This document shows positions 47,371 through 61,699 of a stretch of 64,000 bases of DNA, one piece after another. This DNA is from Heterohyrax brucei (lineage: Eukaryota > Chordata > Mammalia > Hyracoidea > Procaviidae), in contig CM053156.1 of the NCBI GenBank assembly GCA_028571685.1, positions 90,151,049-90,215,048 of the forward strand, in the 5' to 3' direction. The notes beneath the pieces are model-generated. The model was given only the letters and a program-made list of their open reading frames with translations. It ran no database searches and was not told the origin of the DNA. The translations under genes and the position numbers were made by a program. The first letter of the stretch is position 1. Each line of letters begins with the position of its first letter.

Positions 47371-47689
47371 GTGCAGCAAACCCGCAGTGGTTTTGCCTGA
47401 GACAGCGTCCCTTGAGCATGAGCCAGGGCAGCTCTGGTCTGTGGCCCACGGTCTTGAGGTTCTTCAGGAAGGTCTGCCCCAGAAAACGCAGGGGACAAGG
47501 CAGTTGGAGGAGCCATCTCCATGGCTGATGGAGGGGCAGCTTTAGGGGCGGGAGGGACAGTGGGCTAGCCTCAGCAACTGCCCCCTTCATTTGGGGCTTG
47601 TGTTCAGCCTGGCCAGCCCTGTGACTCCCTGACCACCTCAGCTTTTCAATTATGTCCCCAGACCCCGGGGTGGGAGACACTGCAATTCA

Positions 47690-47810
47690 GCCTGAATCCT
47701 GAGAGTAAGAGCTAGGCATCTGAAAATTGGAATGGACTCGGTGCCCTTAATTATCGCTGGCCACTCTGTGCAGACCTCAGCCATCAATAATTAACTGGTG
47801 CTGACTTTTC
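47690..47810. other. AT-rich block with TAATTA cores, candidate conserved element
   Basis: GCCCTTAATTATCGCTGG and CATCAATAATTAACTGGTG lie 50 bp apart in non-repeat sequence. A regulatory role is inference. Confidence 0.25.
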
Positions 47811-48687
47811 TGAGAGCTGAGCGGCTGCGCGGGCGGGGACCAGGGCTACCATCCCCAGTTGACAGTCATCCCACCTCCCGCCACCAGCGCTGTGTCCCCT
47901 CTCCCAGGGGCAGTAGTGCTGGGCAGAGGTGCAGAGTTGCAGAAGAACGTCCCGCCTCCAGGGGCATACAGGAGGCGGTGGCAGGGCAGATAATTGCAGC
48001 TTAGGACTGTGGTGGGTGGGGACACTCAGTAGTCTTGTACTTAATGGGGGACGGGGTCAAGACATTCACGGAGAATCAGCTCCTGTCCCTCATGTCAGTG
48101 TGCCTGCTAAGGGGGGGGACCACCGCTGGTACTAGAGAGGGTCGAGTGCCCCTAGGTGTCAGTCACTCAGCAGCTCACACAGCACCCCATAAAACCCAGT
48201 GAGACTAGGTAGCTGTGGCTGTTAATATCGGCTCACTGACGGTCTTGACCGCTCCCCCATTGTCCCCCATCTGCTGAGACGGGCCCCTGGATGTCATGGA
48301 TGGGTGGGGGCCAGACTCCTGAACTCCTGCACCCTTTCTAGGAGGAGGTCTGACCCAGCCCCGTCTTTGAACCCACCAGCCCAGGGTGGGTGGTCCAGTC
48401 TGTGTTTGGGCGGAATGGTGGCCCCTTGCTGTGTGCCCTCAGCAGGCACTGGGCAGTGTCCCGCGTTGGCCCGCTCGTCTTTCCCGGCAGCACTGCCCGG
48501 TGGAAAAACGTGCTCAGAGGGGTTGGCAGCCCAGCAGCGCGCACCCGTTGGGCCTGGGTCTCCTGGCTGTCAGACTGGAAGGAGGACAGAAGGTGGCCTC
48601 CCTGCTCTCCAGCTCACGCAAACCGCTGGTCCTGAGACACTGACTTCTGGGGACAGAGCCCACAGGAACTGTGGTCGCTGCTTTACT

Positions 48688-48892
48688 GACTCCCGTTTCT
48701 ACTTGCCCCGGGCCTGTCCCACCTCACAGCAACCCAGCAGGACAGTGGAGAGCTGTTCCTCGGGCCCCAGGCTGTCACTTCACGGACGCAGACCGCAGGG
48801 TCTTTCTCTGGCCGAGCTGCTGCTGGGTCCAGAACACCGCCTTTCAGCCAGCAGCCAAGTGCTTAACCCCTGCCCCACCGGAGCTCCTCAAG
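48688..48892 (-). mobile_element. AfroSINE, long subfamily
   Basis: GACAGTGGAGAGCTGTTCC, ACGCAGACCGCAGGGTCTTT, CAAGTGCTTAACCCCTGCCC and a CACCGGAGCTCC head. Confidence 0.7.
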
Positions 48893-48904
48893 GCACCAAA
48901 CCGA

Positions 48905-49092
48905 AAGCCCAGGGCAAACCCGTTGCCGTCCATTCATGCCTCCTCAGGGCAACCCCGTCAGGCAGAGTGGAGGTGCCCCAGGGTCTCTGAGCAGACCGCT
49001 GGGTCTTTCTCCCACGGAGCCCCAGAGGGCTTGGACCTCTGAGCTTTCAGTCAGCAGTCGAGCACTTAGCCACGGCACCCCTGGAGCTCCTC
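48905..49092 (-). mobile_element. AfroSINE, long subfamily
   Basis: AACCCGTTGCCGTCCATTCA, GTCTCTGAGCAGACCGCTGG, GAGCACTTAGCCACGGCACC and a CCCTGGAGCTCC head. Same orientation as the copy just before it. Confidence 0.75.
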
Positions 49093-50334
49093 ATTTTACT
49101 AGATAGAAAAGACCATTTTCAAAGATAAAAATGTTGCCTCGTCCACAGGAGCCCATCCTGTAAACCTGCCACGGACACAGACGCAGAACCAAGCTGCGGC
49201 CATTGCTGTGTCCCTGGGCGGGACTGAGGGGACAGTCCGCGGACCCTTCATGGGCTGCTCTGCCGGACTGACTGGGCCCTACCGCGCAGCTCTGGGGAGA
49301 CGGCACGGTAGCAGAGGGCGGTGGAGGTGGCCAGAGCACAGCGGGAACTCAGTGCTGAGCCTGTGTGCCTGCTGGGTGCAGAAGGCGGAGTGACACGGAG
49401 GCCGTCGTCCCTGAAGCTGGAGCCAGACCGGGTGACACAGTTCATCGATGCAGAAGCTGGGCTGGGTCTGTAAGGTACCTGGTCCCTGAGAAAGAAATGT
49501 AAGGTGGAGATGGGGAAGCTAGAAATTCATTACCAGTCACAGCACCACAGCCTGCGGAGGACAATGACCTTTTCAGCGAGGTCAGTGGCACAAATCAGTA
49601 AAGGGACATCTGATAACGACCCAGAGGCGCCCCGGGTCCTCAGGGGCTTATCTCAGAAGTGAGGAGGGTCCATTGCCCTCCCCAGCCGTGAACCCCAAGC
49701 TCCAGCTACAGCAGCCCCCAAGGCAGCAGCCAGGCTCCACTGGGGTCCCTGCCACTGCAGGGCGGCCACCCAAGTCCTGTGCACTGAGTACTGTCCCACA
49801 GCCTGCCAGCCCAGGCTCCCTGCAGCTTGTGACCCCAGGATGCCCTCCTCACCTGTCCAGACCCCTCTGTGCCTGTTCCAGGAGAGAGGGAGGGGACAGT
49901 GCCATGTGTGGCCTCCTTGGCCCTGGGGAACTTGCATCCCAAGGACAGCGTGTTACTCCAGGGGTGGCCAAACCACGTCTGTGAACAGTTGGGACTTGAG
50001 ACACGGGACTCCTGCTGTCTAGTTCCCCCTTGGGCACTCAGAAGCAGCCAAGAGGCATGTGAGTGAGGGACGGTGGCTGTGTCGCAGTCAAACTTTATTC
50101 TCAGACAGAGCACTGGGCTGAATTCAGACCACAGGCCGTCATCTGGAGACCTCCAACTTTGGCTTTATGTTTTGCTCTTGGAAACGCACTTCCTTTCATG
50201 CTTCAGGGGCATTTGAGAGGCCACGTCTGAGAGATCACAGCTGGGCCTGTCTCCAAGTGGGGGTGTGGTCAGGGCCAGAGGAGTGACCTCAAGTGTGGGG
50301 AGTGTGGGCAGCCAGAGGCCCTGAGTGCCTGAGT

Positions 50335-50576
50335 GCCCGCTCCAGGCTGGAGGCCCCAGACACCCGCTCCAGACTGGCGGCCCCAGATGCCCACTCGAGT
50401 GCCCACTCCAGGCCGGAGGCCCCGGACGCCCGCTCCAGGCTGGCGGCCCCAGATGCCCACTCGAGTGCCCACTCCAGGCTGGAGGCCCCGGACGCTCGCT
50501 CCAGGCTGGAGGCCCTGGATGCCCACTCCAGTGCCCGCTCCAGGCCGGAGGCCCCGGACGCCCGCTCCAGGCTGGC
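50335..50576. repeat. GC-rich minisatellite, about 33-66 bp
   Basis: CGCTCCAGGCTGGCGGCCCC and CACTCCAGGCTGGAGGCCCC variants alternate with GATGCCCACTCGAGTGCC about eight times. The two-part unit is about 66 bp. Confidence 0.95.
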
Positions 50577-52245
50577 CTCTGCATTTCAGACCGTTTCACG
50601 GGAAGGGCCATGGCAGGGACCCTGGGGAGGGTAGACCCTGTGTTTCCAGCACCTAGGGCTGCATTTCTCCTTAGGGGCCGCCCCCAGCTCTCTGGGTGTG
50701 TGGAGCACTCATCAGGAAGCTTGGGTGCCTCAGGCTGTCCTTCGTTTGGAGGGCCAGGCAAGTGTTGAGAGACAACAAGATGTGCCCAGGGAGGCTGTGG
50801 GCCCTGCACCCTCCTTGTCGTCTGCCTCTCCCGTCTCCCTTATTTCTTCCGTTCTCCCAACTTTCCTCCGTGAAATCACTGCCCGGGAGCCCTGAGTCGT
50901 GGGCTGGGGAGAGGCTGCCTGTAGCTCTATGGTGTCCCCACCCCGGTCCCAGTGCCTACAGGGGGTGGGCGCCTGGCAGCCTGCCCCTTTTGGTGAGATC
51001 ACAGCCAAACAGGCATCACCTGAATCTTGCTGTGTGTTCTGTACCCACGTCCACCCCTGAGCTAATGCACCCCCACCCACGGATTGTGCTGGAGGCCCAC
51101 AGAGGCCGGTGTAACCCCGTCTGCCACAGGAACGGGTGGGTTTGAATTCTGGTCATCCTGGTGTTCCCCAGATTCTTCCTTCCCCACGTATCTGGGAATG
51201 TGGGGGCTCTCTCTGTTCCTGAAAGTCAGAAAACTTAAAAACCTTCTGTGGCTGGGAGAAGTTAATAAGAAGATCCAAAACAGATTTATCAGCTTGAGGT
51301 TGTTCTTTGTGGTCCTTTATGGAACCTACATGAATCAAGAGACTGCTCTGGAAAACTTCATTCACACACGAGCCTGAGAGGAGGCTGACACAGGGTGGGT
51401 GTCCACTGCCTGGCGCCACGATGCTGCCATTGCAGAGCAGAGCAGCGCAGGCAGCAGGTGTGTGTCAGATCCGTAATCTGGGCCCTCACCCTGCCCTGGC
51501 CGTGCCCGCCCAGCAAGCCGTCATCACTGCAGCATTCCCACAGACGGCAGCAGAGTCCACTAAGGTCATCTCTCAGAACGGGACCCGATGAAAGAGTATG
51601 ACCGTCCCCTGGATTCTGAGGGCGCAGGGGATCCATGCATGAGGACTGCTGCACCGTGCCCAGCACGAGGACCATGCTTCTGCCCTCTGATGCCCGGTGC
51701 AGGGTCACCACCACCTCCTCCTGCTGCAGACACGGACCCCAGAACCAGCCGTTCTCACCACCTCCTTCCTGAGGCCAGTGTCTTCTGAGTCAAAGTCAGC
51801 AGCTGTGCCTGATGGCACATGACCAGGCCACAGCTTAGAGGAGGTGGAAAAGTGAGTCTCTGACCTCCACCTTGGAGGGGGAGAAAAGGAAGGGAATTCA
51901 GAAGGTGCCAGAGAACCAGGAGCCTAACCAGCGTCCGCAATGCTGACCTACAGCTTGAACAAAAAGGAATCCTGAATTTCACAGAAGCAAAGAAGAAAAG
52001 CTCAAGAGATTGGACGGCATCAGGCATAGCTGGATCCAGGCTCTTTCTGCATCACTGGCACCCTCCCCTTAGCTCTGCCTTGGGCTCTGTGTGGCGGCCG
52101 CCCTGGTAATGCCTTCAGATTCATACCCTGACCCTATCCAGGCCAGAGGCGACCTCACCAGAACTGAGCCCTGATGGGCTGATGTTGGTCCATGCCCACT
52201 CCTGAACTAGTTGTCCAGGCTCAAGGGGATCGGGCTCTAGAGCAG

Positions 52246-52400
52246 AGGTCGGCAAGCTTTTTCTGTGAGGGGCCAGACAGCCTCTGTCACAGTGACTTAA
52301 CTGTCGTTCTAAGGAGAAGGCAGCCACCAACAGCCAAGCAGCGAGTGGGTCTGGCCATACTGTTGGAGCTGTGTCCCCACAGACAGGCCGAGGGCAACGG
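52246..52400 (+). mobile_element. Old hAT-type (Charlie-like) DNA transposon fragment
   Basis: GAGGTCGGCAAGCTTTTTCT, GTGAGGGGCCAGACAG and a GGAGCTGTGTCCCCACAGAC block follow the order of a common Charlie-type nonautonomous element. The exact family is uncertain. Confidence 0.5.
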
Positions 52401-53089
52401 GACACCAGCACACGCCTGAACTGACGTCCATAGCAGCCTCACCCTCAGCTGAGAGTCAGGTCTGAGGCAGGGGGCACTCTGGGTGGTGGCAGGAAGCCCA
52501 GCACCCTACAGCACCTTGCTGCGGGGACCAGGGTCTGGCTCCCTGACATACCTTGCCAGCTACCCGGGGCTCCTGAGACACACTCGGGTGTAGTGAGGCC
52601 AGCATGGTGGCAGAGGCCAGGGCTGCCACAAGGCAAGTGAAGCCATCTGTTGGCAAGACATGAGCACAGTGTCACGGACGTGACAGGCACCTCAGGCTGC
52701 ATCCATGCGTGGGCACGGAAATCACACCCAAGTAGCACATGCCCTGAGAACACGTCCTGAGGAGCAGGGCAGCCACCACAGAGCGCTCGGTGAGGAGCAG
52801 CAGAGGTGGGAGCCTCGTGGGGCCTGTGCCCACTTCCTCCTGGTGCTGACTGACAGCCGGTGAGTGCTGAGGAACCCAGATGGGTGAGGCACTGGAACAG
52901 AACTGCCACAATGCCCATACCCAGGCTCACTTCCTCCCCTTCCTGGGATCTTGCCCTCAGTGGTGGACCTGGGTATGCACCCACCCGGAAGAGGCTGGGC
53001 CAGCTCCTGGCCACCTCCCAGATGGCCTGCCCCGGGCTGAACCCTGGGCCTTGGTCCATAAGACAGGGCTCTCTGGGCTTCCCCCCTCT

Positions 53090-53235
53090 GGGGTGCCTCG
53101 AGGTCTGTCAAGTGCTCTGGCTTTAGTTTCCTCCTCTGTAAAACTGGGGTGAGACCAGGGCTGTTCTGACCAACAGGTGAAATAACACAGGGAGAGTACC
53201 TGGCCCAGCACCTGCCCCCAGCAGGCACTAAGCCG
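53090..53235 (+). mobile_element. MIR SINE fragment
   Basis: AGTTTCCTCCTCTGTAAAAC, TGAAATAACACAGGGAGAGT, then a CCTGGCCCAGCACCTGCC end is the 3' half of MIR in sense orientation. Confidence 0.7.
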
Positions 53236-53565
53236 TTCTCCACTGGGCTGCAGCTGCTGCCGTGAATACAACCAAAAATTCCTAGACACTGTCCAGACGT
53301 TACGTGCATATTTTTTGGCTCAAAAACTACTCCCCAGTGACAGGACTGCCTGTTTAACTTGGAGAGCCCATGCAAAATGAGAACACATGCCCTTTTTCAG
53401 AACTTATTTAAAATTCCAGGACAGTGACAGCAGAGCTTCCAGCCAAGTACAGCGCCCTTCGGAGCTGCGCGACCCGGTACTGCAGCATGGGCCACACACT
53501 GACAGAGCAGGCCCTGTGTGGCCATTCTCTGTTGGCAGGAAGTCCTCAGCCTTCTGTTGCCACAC

Positions 53566-53589
53566 CAACACACACACACACACACACAA
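53566..53589. repeat. CA microsatellite
   Basis: About ten CA repeats. Confidence 0.9.
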
Positions 53590-54133
53590 TGGCTTCCCTG
53601 TGTCACACCCGTCACTGCCACAGTGTCCCCCAGGTGCTGAAGGAGGTGGGTGCAGACATGGCTGTGCTGCATCTGCCCTGTGACCCCAGCCACTGACCCA
53701 AGCCCTAAGCTGTGTGGCTGGGACCCAGGAGTCCAGGAACAGCCCACCTCGGGAAGCCTTCCCAGCCCATTCCATCATTCGTTACTCCTGTCTTGAAGGT
53801 CCTTTTGTCTGCTCACCCGTCTGTCTGTCCACCAGCCATTGACTGAGCAGTCCTGATGACCTGGTTTCCCAGCCTCCTGCACCTGCCCAGCTGCTGCCTG
53901 TGGAAAAGCTTGAAGGGGACCCAGCTCGGGGAGCTGGTGCACATGTGTCTGTGTCCGAGCGGGACAGGGCTCAGCTTGGCCATGGATACATGCAGACACA
54001 AGGAGCCACAGCCCATCAATGCCAGCATGCACCCCCTCGACACCAGGCTGTACCCCGGGGCCCAGGGACAGCCCGAGGGAGGAAGCACCTTCCAGGTGTT
54101 GGCAGAGGATCTCCTCACCAGCCTTCTGTGTCC

Positions 54134-55305
<1,172 letters not shown>

Positions 55306-55407
55306 TGACAGAGACAGCCTTCCGAAGGACCTTGCAGTATGACCTGTGGGATGCAGAAAGGCTGACCTGCACCCACCAGTTCACCCACCCTCCCCCAGAT
55401 GCAGACA

Positions 55408-55620
55408 CCCATTGACCCACTGCCATGAAGTCAGCTAGGACTCCCTGCCACCCTGTGGGGTCGAGCTGTAGAGGAGGACTGCCCCACAGGGCTTGCAAGG
55501 CCATCACCCCTGCTGATGCAGACTGCCACATCTCACTCCCCAGGAGGCCCTGGGGGTTCAGACTGCCAGCCCTTTGGTTGGCAGCGAGGCACTGAAGCGC
55601 TGTGCCACCTCGAATTCCTG
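55408..55620 (-). mobile_element. AfroSINE, long subfamily
   Basis: CCACTGCCATGAAGTCAGCT at the tail, GACTGCCCCACAGGGCTTGC, CCTGGGGGTTCAGACTGCC, and a GCGCTGTGCCACC head. Confidence 0.75.
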
Positions 55621-56049
55621 AGACACATACAACGTCACCACGCAGGACAGTAAAGCCCGTGAAAGCCAGTGACTGCACCCCGCTCAAGGCAGAGGATATC
55701 CCAGACGATGCCATCAAACAGGGCCGCCCCATTGGCTCCCAGCTCATGTGGGTTTCACTGCAGTAATTTTAAAATCTATTGCAGGATTTGTTTTGCTGTT
55801 ATCTGGAAATTTTTGGCCGTTTTTCCCTAAGCAGTTTAGGCCTCTGTTTGTACTTTCTCACACTGTCCTCATTTGCATTTTCGTACCAATTGTAGACTAA
55901 CCTCAAGAAACGCTTAAGGGAGTGACCTTTCTTCGTGTAACCCCTGAGACGGGTGAACCTGTAATCCTCTCTCTGCAGCATGGGGTGGAGCGTGCCTGCT
56001 AATCCGTCTCAACGTGGTAGTCATAGGTTTTGCTTTTGCTTTGATTTTG

Positions 56050-56165
56050 GGGTGGGATGAATCTGTAACTATTGGTTCAACTTCTTGAATCATTTTATTG
56101 AGTTACACTTTTCTAGAAAACTGCTGCCTTCAGCTGCATTTCCAAATTCACTTCAATAAGCCCAT
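56050..56165 (-). mobile_element. Old L1 ORF2 fragment, antisense
   Basis: TTCAACTTCTTGAATCATTT, AGTTACACTTTTCTAGAAAA and a CATTTCCAAATTCACTTC block match antisense L1M reverse transcriptase sequence. The AT-rich text at 55760-56050 may belong to the same copy. Confidence 0.55.
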
Positions 56166-56504
56166 GATGCAGACCCCTAACCTAAATCTTTGTACTCCCA
56201 GTTCATAGTCCCCTGGAAGGACAAGTTTGTAGTGACATGACAAAACTATTCAGTCATTTCCAACTTAGTATGAAGCAGTTTCCTGGCTCCTGTCCCAGGG
56301 CGGTTTTTCGTAGGGTTAAGACCAGAACGCGAGAGTATCAGGTGTTTGTAGAGAAAGGAGAGGTGACAGCAAGGTGAGCTCAAAGCTAGGTAGCACACTT
56401 CAAGGTGTAAGAAAAAAACTAGTTTAATCTGGCTGTCTAGCAACAGAGACCTAGCCACAAAAGTTTTAATACACAGGGCTTTCCTCTTCCAAGGAAGAGG
56501 AGTC

Positions 56505-57112
56505 TGGGATTGAACTGTGGCCCCAGAAGTGTGCACCAGCTTGCCTGGGCCGCAATTCCCAGTAGTGTGTGGTTGTCCCCACTTCATGGTCTGACTCCCC
56601 TCCGTGTTGCAAGGTCTTGTGAACCCTAGTCTCTGTGTCTGGGTTTAGGGTCCCGTTGGAGAGTGAGCTGTTTATGACACTGAGCCTGGATTCGTCCTGT
56701 CCAAGAGGAATAGGTTGTTTGTTGTTAATGAGTCAGGCTGCTGGGGGGTGCAGCACCCGGCTCAGCCCTGACCTGACATAAAGGGAGTTTCCGTGGGGTG
56801 TGGCCTGCACCAGCTTCATTTTACAAGAGGTAAGAGCAGAGAGAAGCCAACAGAGAGACGCGGACCTGCGACCACCACAGAGGATGAGCCAGAATGGAGT
56901 GCAGCCTTTGGATCCGGGTCCCTGTGCTGAGAAGCTCCTAGAGCCGGGAGAAGATGGACAAGGACCTCCCCCAGTGCACAGAGAGAGAAGGCCTCCCCTA
57001 GATGCAGCACCCCGATTTTTAATTTCTAGCCTTCTAAACTGAGAGAATAACTTTCAGTTGGTTAAAGGCATCCACCTGAGGTGTTTCTGTGACAGCAGCA
57101 CCGGGTGACTGA
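56505..57112 (+). mobile_element. MLT1/MaLR-like LTR or related repeat
   Basis: Same block order as 37355-37863: GGGCCGCAATTCCCAGTAGT, GAATGGAGTGCAGCCTTTGG, CTGTGCTGAGAAGCTCCTAG, a CTAGCCTTCTAAACTGAGAG block and CAGCACCGGGTGACTGAGAC. About 150 bp in the middle does not match the other copy. Confidence 0.55.
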
Positions 57113-57377
57113 GACACCCACCTGTGGTGTTTCTGTGACAGCAGCACTGGGTGACCGAGAGTCCCAAAGTGGGCGGTTAGGGGTGAACATGGCATCGCCA
57201 CAGTCTGCAGAGACCTGACCCCTACAACGACCCTATTTCCAAACAAGGCACCTTCACAGGTTCCTGGAGGATATATCTTTTGGGGGGACACCATCATCCT
57301 ACTGCACCTGGTGACATGTCCTGGATGAGCACGCTTGACCACGCTGGGCTTGAAGGAGCAGGGTGGGGGGCTCCTGA

Positions 57378-58671
<1,294 letters not shown>

Positions 58672-58814
58672 GTACTCAAAGCTGTCGGACCCGGCCAACT
58701 GGCTGCACGTCAACACCACCAGTGGGCAGATCACCACGGCGGCCGTCCTGGACCGCGAGTCCATCTACATCAAAAACAACGTCTACGAGGCCACCTTCCT
58801 GGCTGCTGACAACG
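58672..58814 (+). CDS. CDH4: CDH4 exon 11: EC4
   Basis: A 143 bp exon that completes the Arg codon of exon 10, reads [18 protein letters not shown] and [12 protein letters not shown] to LAADN, and ends one base into a Gly codon. The acceptor is CGCCCCCGCAG and the donor is AACG followed by GTACGC. It carries the NTT sequon, the LDRE calcium motif of EC4 and the AADN strand. The frame is intact. Confidence 0.97.
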
Positions 58815-59819
58815 GTACGCCCTCATGGGGAGGCAGCCCGTGGGGGCCGCAGTGGTGCGGCGTGAGAAGCCATAGGGGGTGGGAAAGGCAGCACCAAGTG
58901 TCTTGAGAACTAGGGGACAGGCCTGGGGTTAGAGGGCTGACCGGGCTTTGCTAGATGGTGTGGCCCATGTGGCTGCTCTGTCACCTGAGAGGTGGCAGGG
59001 ACGGTGCCCCTGCTGCCCAGCATCCTTGGGGCCATTGTGGTGGGTCCCTGAGTGTGGGGCTGTGATTGGAGGGTGCAGCCCTGAGTTCAGCAGTGTGCCT
59101 GCCCTGTACATGTGTGCCCATGTGTGCACTCTCACATGTAGCAGGTGGGCTGCACCTCCAGGGTGACTGTGTTGTGTGCAGTCAAGGGACTGGGGTGGCA
59201 AGTGTTGGTGGCGGGGGCACCATGACCACGTTTCTAGCTGGAAGTCTGCTGGCGTTGAACGTATCTGTGTGTCTGCCCTGCATGTAGCAGTGTGTCTGTC
59301 TTCCATGTGTGACAGTGAGACCGTCATGTGTCCCTGTGTGTGTTGAGTGTCTGTGTCTCTGTTCTGCATGCAGCCGTGTCTGTGTCTGTCCTGTGTGTAT
59401 GACCGTGAGACCACCTTTGTGTCCGTGTGTGTGTTGAGCGCATATACTGCTTGCAGCCATGTGTCTGTGTGTCCTGCGTGTGACGGTAAGACCAACCGTG
59501 TGTCCTTTAGTGTGTGGAGCGTCTCTCCTATGTCTGTCCTGTGTGCAGCTGTGTATGTGTTTGTGTCTGTCCTGCTCCTGTCAAGGTGAAACCATCTGTG
59601 TGTCCCTGTTTGCAGCTGTGTCTGTGTATGTCTTGTGTGTGTGAAGGGGACACTAGCCCTGTCCCCATGTGTGTTGAGTGTCTGTGTGTCTGCCCTGCGT
59701 GTGTGAAGGGGAGACTACCCGTGTGTCCCTGGGTGTGCTGACTGTGCTTGTCTGTGTGTCTGGCCCACATGGGGTGGCCGTGGCGTACCCACTGTGGCTG
59801 TGCGTGTGTCTGCCCACAG
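58815..59819 (+). other. Intron 11
   Basis: A 1.0 kb intron. The first part (58815-59230) is unremarkable GC-rich sequence. The remainder is a degenerate TG-rich tandem array that reaches the exon 12 acceptor. Confidence 0.85.
59255..59815. repeat. Degenerate TG-rich minisatellite up to the exon 12 acceptor
   Basis: Units of about 50-65 bp contain GTGTCTGTCCTGTGTG, a GGTGAGACCA or AGGGGAGACTA segment and GTGTGTCCCTG. Eight or nine diverged units are visible, the last running into TGTCTGCCCACAG of the exon 12 acceptor. Cys-rich chance frames across it are not genes. Confidence 0.8.
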
Positions 59820-60053
59820 GGGTGCCCCCAGCCAGCGGCACGGGGACTCTCCAGATGTACCTCATCGACACCAACGACAACGCCCCCGAGCTGCTGCCCA
59901 AGGAGGCACAGGTCTGCGAGCGGCCGGGCCTCAACGCCATCAACATCACGGCGGCGGACGCGGACGTCGACCCCAACGTCGGCCCCTACGTCTTCGAGCT
60001 GCCCTCCGTGCCAGCTGCCGTGCGCAGGAACTGGACCATCTCTCGCCTAAACG
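59820..60053 (+). CDS. CDH4: CDH4 exon 12: EC4-EC5 linker and EC5
   Basis: A 234 bp exon that completes the split Gly codon, then reads [36 protein letters not shown] and [16 protein letters not shown] to NWTISRLN, ending one base into a Gly codon. The acceptor is TGTCTGCCCACAG and the donor is AACG followed by GTGAGT. It carries the DTNDNAPEL linker between EC4 and EC5, the first of the conserved EC5 cysteines (QVCER), the DADVDPN motif and two N-glycosylation sequons (NIT and NWT). Confidence 0.97.
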
Positions 60054-61465
60054 GTGAGTCCCTTGGCAGACCGGGCGGGTGGGCAGCCCAGGGCCACAGT
60101 GGCGAGGGGACGGCCCTGGGATTCCTGGTCCTCCTGGAGAGCCCGCCACGGGTGGGGCCCCGCTGCCCTGCCGTGCCCACTCTGTCCTGGGGAACCATGC
60201 CAGGAGCCTCTGCTACGAGCCATAACACAGTGGCGCACAGCTGCGGGCTCCACTCCCTGGGCCAGAGACGGGCCGGGGCCTGCCTGGGCCACCCCTCGGG
60301 CCTTCCCCAGCCATGGCTTGCCATCTAACTCGTAGCCAAGTTGCAAGGTAGCGGTGGCATTGTGGAAATGCTGGCTAGGGTGGTGCTGTCAGTGTCTGGC
60401 CGCCACAGCTCGGTGACGGATGCTGCCGTTCTCAGGAGTATCTCCCTGATTGTATGGGCAAGGTCACTGCTTCCCTCTGTGTCTGGTCTGTTGAGGACGC
60501 TTGTCCCGCCTTCACTGGCCGTTTGCTGTCTCCCAAGGCCCCAGGCCCTGGCCTGTCTTCTCTGTGCACAGCCTTTTCCTGGCTAGCTCGCTGCAAGTGT
60601 CGCCAGGAAGTCAGGCCTTTGTCCCACGTGGCCCCACGGCCGCCTTCCTCAGACAGCCGTTGTCTCTCTGTCTCGTTTATGGGGTGCTGTGTAGGGGGGG
60701 TATGTGTTGCGTTGTATGCCTCTGCATGTGGTCTGTGTGCTGTGTATGGTGCCTGGTGCTGTGTTTGTTGTGTTTTCTGTGTAGTATCAGTATGTTGTGT
60801 GTGCTGTGTGCATGTGTGAATACTGCATGTGGTGCATGTGTGTCCTATGTGTGCAATGTGGTCTGTATTGTGTGTATGCTGTGAGCTGTATGTGTGTCTA
60901 GGGCACATGTGTTGTATGCTTGAGCTGTGTCATTTGTGGTATGGATGGTGTGTGTGCAATGTGCTGTGTGTGCTGTGTGTGGTGTATTGCTGTGTGCAGT
61001 GTGTAGTACATGTGATGTGTGGTATGTGTGGTCTGTACCATGTTCTGTGTGCTCTGTGTGCTATGCGCTGTGAGCTGTGTGGTGTTAGTGGTATGTGTTC
61101 TGTGCTGTGTGTGCTGTGTGCTGTGTGCTGCGTGGTGTATGTGGTATGTGTGCTGTGCTGTGTGTCTTATCTGTGTGAGCTCCGTGCTGTGTGGTGTATG
61201 CACAGCATGTGGTATGCAGCATGTGTCTTGTGTATTGTGTGTCTGCAGTGTGTGGTATCTTGTATGTGTGTTGTGTGTGTGCTGTGTGCTGTGTGATGTG
61301 CCTGCAGTGTGGCGTGCACACATGTGCCGTGTACACTGGGCATCTCGTGTGTGTGCCCTAACGGAGCCTGTCTCAGACCTCCACACCGCCGGCCACGGGG
61401 TCTTGTCCCCGGGATGTATGTCAGCACAGAGGCCGCTCGCCGAGCACTGTCCCTCGCTCTGGCAG
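60054..61465 (+). other. Intron 12
   Basis: A 1.4 kb intron. Its first 600 bp are GC-rich with nothing I can name. The rest is the TG-rich array 60690-61345. The last 120 bp before exon 13 are non-repetitive. Confidence 0.85.
60690..61345. repeat. Degenerate TG/TGC-rich array
   Basis: About 650 bp of GTGTGCTGTGTG, GTGGTATGTGTG and CTGTGTGTGCTGTG words with no fixed unit. Cys/Val-rich and His/Thr-rich frames on the two strands arise from it and are not genes. Confidence 0.9.
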
Positions 61466-61699
61466 GTGACTACGCCCAGCTTAGCCTCCGCATCCTCTAC
61501 CTGGAGGCGGGCATGTACGACGTGCCCGTCATCGTCACGGACTCTGGGAACCCGCCCCTGTCCAACACGTCTGTCATCAAAGTCAAGGTGTGTTCGTGTG
61601 ACGAGAACGGTGACTGCACCACTGTGGGCGCGGTGGCGGCCGCCGGCCTGGGCACCGGGGCCATCGTGGCCATTCTCATCTGCGTCATCATCCTGCTCA
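61466..61699 (+). CDS. CDH4: CDH4 exon 13: end of EC5 and first part of the membrane span
   Basis: A 234 bp exon that completes the Gly codon, reads [35 protein letters not shown] and [15 protein letters not shown], and ends in [20 protein letters not shown], one base into a Thr codon. The acceptor is CTCTGGCAG and the donor is CTCA followed by GTGAGT. It encodes the membrane-proximal EC5 with its Cys cluster (CSCDENGDC), the NTS sequon and most of the single-pass transmembrane helix. The frame is intact. Confidence 0.97.

Noticed and set aside
55799..55981. 60-codon minus frame, basic, in intron 9
   Set aside because: No family recognised, and it lies next to antisense L1 sequence. A chance or decayed L1 frame is more likely than a gene.
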